Source: Caballeronia cordobensis (GTDB taxonomy: Bacteria; Pseudomonadota; Gammaproteobacteria; Burkholderiales; Burkholderiaceae). From it: 64,000 nucleotides of DNA. The position numbers were made by a program, and so were the translations under genes. Below are positions 57,880 to 64,000 of the stretch, piece after piece. The DNA lies in the NCBI RefSeq assembly GCF_001544575.2, contig NZ_FCNY02000002.1, positions 186,001-250,000 on the forward strand, written 5' to 3'. Positions within the stretch are counted from its first letter, which is position 1, and the number at the start of each line of letters is the position of its first letter. The notes under the pieces were generated by a model. The model saw only the letters and a list, made by a program, of their open reading frames with translations, ran no database searches and was not told the DNA's origin.

Positions 57880-59064
57880 ATGAAAACCGAAATGTTTTCG
57901 TCGTTGAAGATGGTGCATGGCGTGGCGATGCGCTCCGCATTGTCCCTCGCCGTCTCCATCGCAGTCGCGACGTCCTTCGCAGCGGTTCCGGCTGAAGCCC
58001 TCGCGAAGACCACTACTACCGCAACCAAGACAGCAAAGAAGCCCGTCAAAGCTGAAAAACCGGCCCGCGTGGCGAAGACCACGCTCCGGGCGCCGAAACC
58101 GGCGAAAGCCGCGAAGGTCGCCGCCGCCGATGACGACGACGACGCGCCCCGCGCGTCGAAGAAGCGCCGCGTCGCCTATCGCATGGAGCCGCACGCGCGC
58201 CGCGCCGCGGTGCACGCGGTGGCCTTCCAGCCGCGCGCGACGTCGGTCGGCCAGGCGTTCGGGCTGCATGACACGCCCGATAGCCTCGCGCTGCGTTCGA
58301 GCGTCGCCTATGTCGTCGATCAGAACACGTCCGAGACGCTCTTCGACAAGAACTCGCGCGCCGTCGTGCCCATCGCGTCGATCACCAAGCTGATGACGGC
58401 CATGGTCGTGCTCGACTCGCACATGCCGCTCACCGACGAGCTCGCCGTCACCGACGAAGATCGCGATTACGAGAAGTTCACCGGCTCGCGCCTCGCGGTC
58501 GGCTCGGCGCTCAATCGCGAAGACATGCTGCACATCGCGCTGATGGCCTCCGAGAATCGCGCGGCCGCGGCGCTGTCGCGCTATTACCCCGGCGGCCGTC
58601 CGGGCTTCATCGCCGCGATGAACGCGAAGGCGAAGTCCCTCGGCATGACCGATACGCACTTCGAGAATTCCACGGGTCTCACGAGCCAGAACGTGTCGAG
58701 CGCGCGCGATCTCGTGAAGATGGTGAATGCCGCGTACCAGTATCCGCTGATCCGCAAGTTCTCGACCGACCGCAGCTACGAGGTGTTCACGGGCAAGCGC
58801 AATCTCGCGTACAACAGCACCAACGCGCTGATTCGCAATGCATCGTGGGATATCGGTTTGCAGAAGACGGGTTTCATCAACGAAGCGGGCGAGTGCCTCG
58901 TGATGCAGGCGAACGTGAACGGCCGCCAGGTCGTGATGGTGCTGCTCGACTCGTACGGCAAGTATTCGCGCTTCGCCGATGCGGGCCGCCTGCGCTCGTA
59001 TCTCGACACGCTCGGCGAGCCTCACATCATGAGCGCCGACATGGGCAGTGGCGCAAACCCTTAA
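57880..59064 (+). CDS. pbpG: D-alanyl-D-alanine endopeptidase PbpG (S11 family)
   Basis: A 394-residue penicillin-binding protein 7-like endopeptidase. A signal peptide of about 42 residues (MKTEMFSSLKMV start, cleavage near AEALA) is followed by a Lys/Ala-rich basic linker of about 65 residues (TKTAKKPVKAEKPARVA). The catalytic motifs are SITKLM (SxxK), SEN (SxN) and KTGF (KTG), all intact. The linker is longer than in E. coli PbpG and ends in DDDDDAPRASKKRR. It cleaves D-alanyl-DAP crosslinks in the periplasm. The nearest upstream promoter is about 30 bases before the ATG. Confidence 0.93.
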   Translation: MKTEMFSSLKMVHGVAMRSALSLAVSIAVATSFAAVPAEALAKTTTTATKTAKKPVKAEKPARVAKTTLRAPKPAKAAKVAAADDDDDAPRASKKRRVAYRMEPHARRAAVHAVAFQPRATSVGQAFGLHDTPDSLALRSSVAYVVDQNTSETLFDKNSRAVVPIASITKLMTAMVVLDSHMPLTDELAVTDEDRDYEKFTGSRLAVGSALNREDMLHIALMASENRAAAALSRYYPGGRPGFIAAMNAKAKSLGMTDTHFENSTGLTSQNVSSARDLVKMVNAAYQYPLIRKFSTDRSYEVFTGKRNLAYNSTNALIRNASWDIGLQKTGFINEAGECLVMQANVNGRQVVMVLLDSYGKYSRFADAGRLRSYLDTLGEPHIMSADMGSGANP

Positions 59065-59093
59065 GCGCTTCTTCGCTTCACGGACGCAAAAGC

Positions 59094-59129
59094 AAAACGG
59101 GATTCATCGAAAGACGAATCCCGTTTTTT
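59094..59129 (+). terminator. Rho-independent terminator after pbpG
   Basis: AACGGGATTC and GAATCCCGTT pair around ATCGAAAGAC, followed by TTTT. It lies 30 bases after the pbpG stop and could also serve the convergent IclR gene. Confidence 0.85.
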
Positions 59130-59143
59130 CATGCGCCGCGGAT

Positions 59144-59959
59144 TCAGCGATGCGCGTGTTGAGCCTGCTGCGCTTCCATTGCGGCCTCTTCCGGGCGATA
59201 GCCCAGTTGCCGCGAGATTTCGAGCGCGGTATGGCTCAGTTGCTTGAGCCACGCGTCCTGCAGACGATCGGCCGGCGCGGATAGCGACAGGCCGGCGACG
59301 AGCCGCCCGGTGTCGTCATAGATGCCGGCCGCGATGCAGCGCACGCCGAGCTCCAGCTCTTCGTTGTCGCGCGCGCACGCTTGCTGGCGCACGTGCGAGA
59401 GCTCGCGTTCGAGTTTGGTGAGATCGGTGATGCTGTTCTGCGTGTGGCCCGACAAACCGGTGCGCATTGCGTAGGCGCGCACGCGCGACGCTTCGTCGGC
59501 GGCGAGAAAGAGCTTGCCGACCGAAGTCAGATGCAAGGGCGCCCGGCCGCCGATCGCGCGCACGACCTGCATGCCCGAGCGCTCGGAATAGGCGCGCTCG
59601 ATATACACGATCTCGTCGCCCTGACGGACGGACAGATTGACCGTTTGCCCGGTTTGCCGATGCAGTTCGCGCATCGGCGGCATGGCGGCTTCGCGCACCG
59701 AAAGACGCGCTTTCACCAGATTGCCGAGCTCAAGCAGGCGCATGCCGAGCCGGTACGTGCCGGGATCGGAGCGGTCGACGAGCCGGCACAGCACCATGTC
59801 GTTCAGGATGCGGTGCGCGGTGGACGGGTGCAGGTCGGTGCTCTGCGACAGCTCTTTCAGGCTGACGGGATCAGTGTGGTCGGCGAGGGCGTCGAGAAGA
59901 CGCATCATGCGCTCGATCACCTGAATGGAGGTTTTGGATTCCGGGTTCGTATCGCTCAT
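59144..59959 (-). CDS. IclR family transcriptional regulator
   Basis: A 271-residue regulator. The N-terminal winged helix-turn-helix (about 10-72) reads SIQVIERMMRLLDALADH, then LSQSTDLHPSTAHRILND. The effector domain (about 85-255) has LTSVGKLFLAA and ELELGVRCIAAGIYDD, the IclR pattern. IclR proteins bind small acids and control metabolic operons. It is divergent from lutA (190 bases between starts), which suggests that it controls lactate oxidation genes. The C-terminal tail is Gln/Ala/His-rich. Confidence 0.9.
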   Translation of the reverse strand: MSDTNPESKTSIQVIERMMRLLDALADHTDPVSLKELSQSTDLHPSTAHRILNDMVLCRLVDRSDPGTYRLGMRLLELGNLVKARLSVREAAMPPMRELHRQTGQTVNLSVRQGDEIVYIERAYSERSGMQVVRAIGGRAPLHLTSVGKLFLAADEASRVRAYAMRTGLSGHTQNSITDLTKLERELSHVRQQACARDNEELELGVRCIAAGIYDDTGRLVAGLSLSAPADRLQDAWLKQLSHTALEISRQLGYRPEEAAMEAQQAQHAHR

Positions 59960-60149
59960 CGTAAAAAATCGGTTGATGCGTCAAACAGCGGAACGGCAAT
60001 TGTATCTCATAATGTGAAAAAAGCGAACGCTGTTGGGGAACATCGATCGTCCCAAATACGCGCGGGCCGCCGCGAACGCCGTCGCGCGGGACTTTCGCGG
60101 ATAATCGGCGTGCGTTCACATCACTTCTACAAAACAGGAAACGCCCCCA

Positions 60150-60884
60150 ATGCGAGTCGGACTTTTCGTCACGTGTCTCATCGACATGATGCGTCCTGAA
60201 ATCGGCTTCTCTGTCATCAAGCTGATCGAGCGCGCGGGTTTCGAGGTCATCGTGCCGCCGTCCCAGACGTGCTGCGGCCAGCCGGCCTACAACTCCGGCG
60301 ACCGGCCGCTCGCGCGCGATCTCGCCGAGAAAACGCTGCGCGAATTCGAGCAGTTCGATTACGTGGTCGTGCCGTCGGGTTCGTGCGGCGGCATGATCCG
60401 CGCGCATTACGGCGATCTTTTTCGAGACGATCCGCAACTGATGAACCGCTTCGCGCGCCTGCAGCCGCGCGTTTTCGAGCTCACCGATTTTCTCGTGACC
60501 GTCGCAAAGGCGCGCATGGAGCCGGGCGCGTTCGACGGCATGGTCACGTATCACGATTCCTGCTCGGGCCTGCGCGAGCTCGGCGTGAAGTCGCAGCCGC
60601 GCGAACTGCTGGCGCAAGCGGGCGTGCCGCTGACCGAGATGAGCGGCTGCGAACACTGCTGCGGCTTTGGCGGCACGTTCGCGGTGAAGTACGGCGACAT
60701 CTCGACCGCGATCGTCGACGAGAAATGCGCGAACATCAAGGCAAGCGGCGCGGATGCCGTCGTGCTCGGCGATCTCGGCTGCATGCTGAACATCGAAGGA
60801 CGGCTGCGCAGAACCGGAGACACGAGCACGCGCGTGCTGCATATCGCGCAAGTGCTCGCGGGCGACGTGACCCGCAACGCCTGA
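60150..60884 (+). CDS. lutA: (Fe-S)-binding lactate oxidation subunit LutA/LldE
   Basis: A 244-residue protein with two CCG domains. The cysteine motifs PSQTCCGQPAYNSGDR (first half), VPSGSCGGMIRAHYGD, YHDSCSGLREL and CEHCCGFGGTF supply the iron-sulfur ligands. It matches LutA (LldE), a subunit of the LutABC L-lactate oxidation complex. LutB follows 11 bases downstream. The complex is cytoplasmic and oxidises L-lactate to pyruvate. Confidence 0.92.
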   Translation: MRVGLFVTCLIDMMRPEIGFSVIKLIERAGFEVIVPPSQTCCGQPAYNSGDRPLARDLAEKTLREFEQFDYVVVPSGSCGGMIRAHYGDLFRDDPQLMNRFARLQPRVFELTDFLVTVAKARMEPGAFDGMVTYHDSCSGLRELGVKSQPRELLAQAGVPLTEMSGCEHCCGFGGTFAVKYGDISTAIVDEKCANIKASGADAVVLGDLGCMLNIEGRLRRTGDTSTRVLHIAQVLAGDVTRNA

Positions 60885-60895
60885 AGGAGCGACCC

Positions 60896-62308
60896 ATGCA
60901 AGTCCAGACGATGCACTTCAAGGCGCGCGCTTCATCGAAACTCGCCGACGAGCGCCTGCAGCAGAATCTCACCAAGCTCTCGACCAAGTTCGTGAGCGCG
61001 CGGGCGAGCGCGGTGCGCGACATCGATTTCGAAGCGACCCGCGCCGCGCTGAAGGAGCGCCGCAATCGCGCGCTCGAGAATCTCGACGTATGGCTCGAAA
61101 CCTTCGAGCGCGAAGCGACGCGGCGCGGCGCGACGGTGCTCTATGCCGAATCGACGCAGGACGCGGCGAAGCTCGTCGCCGAGATTGCCCGCAAGCACGA
61201 CGTGAAGAAGGTCATCAAGACCAAGTCGATGGTCTCGGAAGAGATGCAACTGAACCGCGTGCTCGGCGAGATGGGCGTGCAGTCGATCGAAACCGATCTC
61301 GGCGAATACATCCTGCAGATCAACGACAACGAGCCGCCGAGCCATATCATCGCGCCGGTCGTGCATAAGGATAAGGAACAGATCGCCGATCTCTTCGCGA
61401 AGACGCACAACAAGCCGCGTCTTACCGACATTCCCGAGATGACGCGCGAGGCGCGCGAGGTGCTGCGTCCGCATTTCATGTCGGCGGACATGGGCGTGAC
61501 GGGCGGCAACTTCGTGATCGCCGAGACGGGGTCGGTGGCCGTCGTGACGAACGAGGGCAACGAAGGCATGTGCACGGTGATGCCGCGCGTGCATGTCGCG
61601 GTGACGGGCATCGAAAAGGTATTGCCGACGCTCGAAGATCTCGCCACCGCGATGCGCCTCTTGCCGCGCTCCGCGACCGGGCAGACCGTCTCGAACTATT
61701 TTTCGCTGCTGACCGGGCCGCGCGCGGCGGACGAAACGGACGGGCCGGAGCACATGTACTTCGTGCTCGTCGATGGCGGGCGGACCGGGCTTATCGGCGG
61801 CGAGTTTCAGGAGATGTTGCGCTGCATCCGCTGCGGCGCGTGCATGAACCATTGCCCGGTTTATCAGAAGATCGGCGGCCATGCGTACGGCTGGGTGTAT
61901 CCCGGACCGATGGGCTCGGTGCTCACGCCGGCGTATGTCGGCATCGACCGCGCGCTCGATCTGCCGCAAGCCGCGACGCTCTGTGGCGAATGCAATAGCG
62001 TCTGTCCGGTCGGCATTCCGCTGTCGGATCTGTTACGAAAGTTACGCGAAAAACAAATGGAGCGGCGGTTGCGGCCGTGGAACGAACGCGCGGCGCTGGC
62101 GGCGTGGGGCTATCTCGCGAAACGCCCGGCGGCGTATGCGCTCTTCACGAAGCTCGCGGTGCGTGTGCTCGAACGGATGGGCGGCAACCGGAAGACGATC
62201 TCGCGTCTGCCGTTCGGCGCGGGATGGACCGGCACGCGCGACATGCCCGCGCCGGTCGGGCGCACGTTCCGGGAGTTGTACAAGGCGCAGCATTCGCATC
62301 TGGACTGA
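60896..62308 (+). CDS. lutB: LutB/LldF-type lactate oxidation iron-sulfur protein
   Basis: A 470-residue protein. The N-terminal LUD domain contains VIKTKSMVSEEMQLNRVLGE and GITGGNF-like GVTGGNFVIAETGS. The ferredoxin part has two Cys clusters, RCGACMNHCPVYQKIGG and LCGECNSVCPVGIPLSDLL, which bind [4Fe-4S] clusters. AAGGAG lies 8 bases upstream of ATG 60896. It follows lutA and is ended by a terminator 18 bases after the stop. No lutC gene is present beyond it in this window. Confidence 0.93.
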   Translation: MQVQTMHFKARASSKLADERLQQNLTKLSTKFVSARASAVRDIDFEATRAALKERRNRALENLDVWLETFEREATRRGATVLYAESTQDAAKLVAEIARKHDVKKVIKTKSMVSEEMQLNRVLGEMGVQSIETDLGEYILQINDNEPPSHIIAPVVHKDKEQIADLFAKTHNKPRLTDIPEMTREAREVLRPHFMSADMGVTGGNFVIAETGSVAVVTNEGNEGMCTVMPRVHVAVTGIEKVLPTLEDLATAMRLLPRSATGQTVSNYFSLLTGPRAADETDGPEHMYFVLVDGGRTGLIGGEFQEMLRCIRCGACMNHCPVYQKIGGHAYGWVYPGPMGSVLTPAYVGIDRALDLPQAATLCGECNSVCPVGIPLSDLLRKLREKQMERRLRPWNERAALAAWGYLAKRPAAYALFTKLAVRVLERMGGNRKTISRLPFGAGWTGTRDMPAPVGRTFRELYKAQHSHLD

Positions 62309-62325
62309 CGGCCGCGTCCATGACG

Positions 62326-62366
62326 AAAAACGGCGCTGGAACTTGCGTTCCAGCGCCGTTTTTTGT
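62326..62366 (+). terminator. Strong terminator after lutB
   Basis: AAAAACGGCGCTGGAAC and GTTCCAGCGCCGTTTTT form a seventeen-pair stem around TTGC. A T-run follows in both directions, so it also serves the convergent lipoprotein gene. Confidence 0.9.
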
Positions 62367-62388
62367 CGGGCAGATGCAGCGAAGCGGC

Positions 62389-62940
62389 TCAGTTTCCGAC
62401 CGGCCCGGTATGCCACTTGTTGTTGCCGCCGCCGTAGCTGCTGCCGCGATTGCCGCCCTGGTTGTTGCCGCCCGGATTGGAAGGCGGCGGGGCGGCGGCA
62501 GCCGGAGGCCGCATCGGCGGACCGCCCACGGCTTTAGGCAGCGGCGCGCCGCCGCCCGCCTGCGGGGGCGGACCGCCGGACGGACGTCCGCCGCCGGCTT
62601 GCGGCGGCGGGCCGCCATGACCGCCGCCATTGGACGGCCGGTTGTTCCAGCCCCCTTGAGGCGGCGGACGTCGCCAGCCGGGACCGTCGTCCCAATAGCG
62701 GCGGGGCCCAGGACCGTAGTAGGGGCCAGGACCGTAGTACGGACCCGGACCGTTGTAATACCCGCCGCCGATGACGACGCCCGATTGCACCGGCGGCGCG
62801 CCGTAATAGCCATAGCCGGGATCGTCATACACGGCGGCCGGATAACCACCGCCGTAGACCGACCCGTCCGGATAGGCGGCGCAACCGCCGAGCAGCGCGG
62901 CGGAAAAGGCAAGCAAGAGACCAGCAACAGCGGATTTCAT
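62389..62940 (-). CDS. Gly/Pro/Tyr-rich lipoprotein
   Basis: A 183-residue protein starting MKSAVAGLLLAFSAALLGGC. The lipobox LGGC predicts lipidation at Cys20, followed by AAYPDGSVYGGGY. The rest is low complexity: Tyr/Gly/Pro repeats (GPGPYY units) in the middle, then Pro/Gly/Asn-rich runs such as PPPQAGGGRPSGG. The repeats are preserved in DNA. No folded domain is recognised. Surface-exposed or matrix roles are possible. The in-frame Met at 62985 lacks a signal peptide. Confidence 0.75.
   Translation of the reverse strand: MKSAVAGLLLAFSAALLGGCAAYPDGSVYGGGYPAAVYDDPGYGYYGAPPVQSGVVIGGGYYNGPGPYYGPGPYYGPGPRRYWDDGPGWRRPPPQGGWNNRPSNGGGHGGPPPQAGGGRPSGGPPPQAGGGAPLPKAVGGPPMRPPAAAAPPPSNPGGNNQGGNRGSSYGGGNNKWHTGPVGN
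62704..62757. repeat. 18-bp tandem repeat inside the lipoprotein gene
   Basis: Three copies of a unit resembling CCAGGACCGTAGTAGGGG encode consecutive GPGPYY units on the minus strand. Such in-frame tandem repeats can vary in copy number by slippage. Confidence 0.65.
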
Positions 62941-63179
62941 GATTTCGAAAGGGTTCGTTGACCAACTATTCCCATGAGACACCACGGAGGCCGCGTTGTC
63001 CCGACAACTTTGTAAGCCTTTATGACGACGCTGCGCCAGTCCGGCATCGACGCTTGTTGTCGCTTGCGCAACAAACCTTTGCTTTTCAATGGCTTTTTAA
63101 GATTGGGACGATTGCGTAACATTCGAAGCGTCCGTCAGTGGGTCTTCGTCCACTGCGACTATCGAACCAAGGCAGTCCC

Positions 63180-63398
63180 ATGAAAAAGACTATATCGACC
63201 TACTGGCCCGTCGCCATCCTGCTTCCTGTCGCGTTGACGTTCTGCATGCATGCGGGCGAGGGCGGCGGCGCGGCGTTGCGGCACGAGCAAACCGGCGTCG
63301 CCGGCGTGAGCGCGGAACTGGCGCGCGCGATTTCGCTCGGTTTCGTCGAAGACGATGCCGTTACGCCGGAAACGCTTCCCGCGCAAAAGACGCTCTGA
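63180..63398 (+). CDS. Small exported peptide of unknown function
   Basis: A 72-residue protein beginning MKKTISTYWPVAILLPVALTF. The positive start, hydrophobic core and a short mature region (AISLGFVEDDAVTPETLP) suggest export or membrane anchoring. It has no recognised domain. The in-frame Met at 63138 would give a poorer start. A strong terminator follows 20 bases after the stop. Confidence 0.55.
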   Translation: MKKTISTYWPVAILLPVALTFCMHAGEGGGAALRHEQTGVAGVSAELARAISLGFVEDDAVTPETLPAQKTL

Positions 63399-63418
63399 CG
63401 CACCGGAAAGCAGGGCAC

Positions 63419-63450
63419 AAAAAAATGGCGCCCGCCGGGGCGCCATTTTT
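63419..63450. terminator. Bidirectional terminator between the small gene and tyrB
   Basis: AAAAATGGCGCCC and GGGCGCCATTTTT pair around GCCG, with A/T runs on both sides. It can end transcription from both directions. Confidence 0.88.
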
Positions 63451-63474
63451 GTTTCCGCGGAAGAACGCGGAGGC

Positions 63475-64000
63475 TTACTTCAGAACGGCCGCGACGGCGT
63501 TCGCCACGACATCGAGGTTGCGCGTGTTGAGCGCGGCCACGCAGATGCGGCCGGTGCTCACGGCGTAAATGCCGAACTCGTCGCGCAGACGATCGACTTG
63601 CGCCGCGGTCAGGCCCGAGTACGAGAACATGCCGCGCTGCTTGCTGACGAACGAAAAATCACGATCGACGCCGCTCGCCTTCAGGCGCTCGACGAGACCG
63701 TTGCGCATCGCGCGGATGCGATCGCGCATTTCGCCGAGTTCCTGTTCCCACGTTGCGCGCAGTTCCGGCGAAGCCAGCACCGCCGCGACGATCGAGCCGC
63801 CGTGCGTCGGCGGGTTCGAGTAGTTCGTGCGGATCACGCGCTTCAGTTGCGACAGCACACGCGCCGATTCTTCCTTGCTCGTGGTGATGATCGACAGCGC
63901 GCCGACGCGCTCGCCGTACAGCGAGAACGACTTCGAGAACGACGACGAGACGAACACGTTCAGCTCGGCAGCGGCGAACAGACGCACGGCGGCCGAATCC
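63475..64000 (-). CDS. tyrB: Aromatic amino acid aminotransferase, C-terminal part (window edge)
   Basis: About 175 residues of the C-terminal half of a class I aminotransferase, running off the window's right end. The PLP-lysine motif SSSFSKSFSLYGERVGAL is present, followed by NYSNPPTHGG, the SKQRGMFSYSGL segment and a C-terminal RICVAALN. These are shared by TyrB and AspC. The Burkholderiaceae context makes TyrB more likely, but specificity is not proven from this half. The enzyme transfers amino groups between tyrosine/phenylalanine/aspartate and 2-oxoglutarate. The upstream part is not in the window. Confidence 0.85.
   Translation of the reverse strand, partial: DSAAVRLFAAAELNVFVSSSFSKSFSLYGERVGALSIITTSKEESARVLSQLKRVIRTNYSNPPTHGGSIVAAVLASPELRATWEQELGEMRDRIRAMRNGLVERLKASGVDRDFSFVSKQRGMFSYSGLTAAQVDRLRDEFGIYAVSTGRICVAALNTRNLDVVANAVAAVLK

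Overview
The window is GC-rich, densely coded chromosomal DNA from a betaproteobacterium, most probably a Burkholderiaceae member (Caballeronia, Paraburkholderia or Burkholderia). This rests on established gene arrangements: an aceE-aceF-lpdA operon whose E3 carries lipoyl domains, a phasin gene beside it, a classical (bifunctional) argA, glnA followed by ntrB-ntrC under a sigma-54 promoter, and an intergenic inverted-repeat element of a kind I associate with this family. No rRNA, integrase, transposase, prophage or CRISPR array was seen. The genus is inferred, not proven.

Layout. 1-5.5 kb: a DUF1328 membrane peptide, a ferritin-like diiron protein, two adjacent orphan response regulators, an MFS exporter, a metallophosphoesterase, a lipoprotein and two small unknown proteins, ending at tRNA-Leu(UAA). 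5.6-10 kb: a YfcE-like phosphoesterase, a ProP-type osmolyte symporter with a long leader, YggX and ArgA. ArgA and the 1482-residue helicase HrpA (10.0-14.5 kb) diverge from one symmetric -10 box that would leave both mRNAs almost leaderless. 14.6-19.7 kb: a beta-propeller protein, a sterol-desaturase-like membrane oxygenase, an EI24 membrane protein, a CinA-like protein, CutC and a rhodanese. 19.7-24.3 kb: the nitrogen-control unit glnA-ntrB-ntrC with NtrC sites and a sigma-54 promoter. 24.3-27.3 kb: xthA, then a stand-alone DUF262/DUF1524 nuclease in AT-richer DNA, the best candidate for an acquired defence gene.

27.3-35.7 kb: the high-affinity potassium ATPase kdpFABC behind a triple KdpE-like box, preceded by a 35-residue membrane peptide. 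A 592-bp inverted-repeat element then separates kdpC from kdpD, and kdpE is not present in the window. 35.7-39.5 kb: a GNAT acetyltransferase, a LysR regulator, a nitrilase-fold protein lacking its catalytic residues, and cytosine deaminase. 39.5-46.2 kb: a lipoprotein, oligopeptidase A, FolD, and a DUF2950/DUF3300 pair of exported proteins of unknown function. 46.4-56.4 kb: a PAS histidine kinase with a FixJ-like regulator, divergent from aceE-aceF-lpdA. Here both E2 and E3 carry two lipoyl domains. 56.5-64 kb: a phasin, a PbpG-type endopeptidase, an IclR regulator divergent from lutA-lutB (no lutC follows), a Gly/Pro/Tyr-rich lipoprotein, a small exported peptide, and the C-terminal part of an aromatic aminotransferase cut by the window end.

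Most genes are core metabolism. The unusual signals are the DUF262 nuclease, the kdp rearrangement, the doubled lipoyl domain of E3, the shared symmetric promoter, the inactivated nitrilase and the long unexplained leader-like regions upstream of proP and pbpG.
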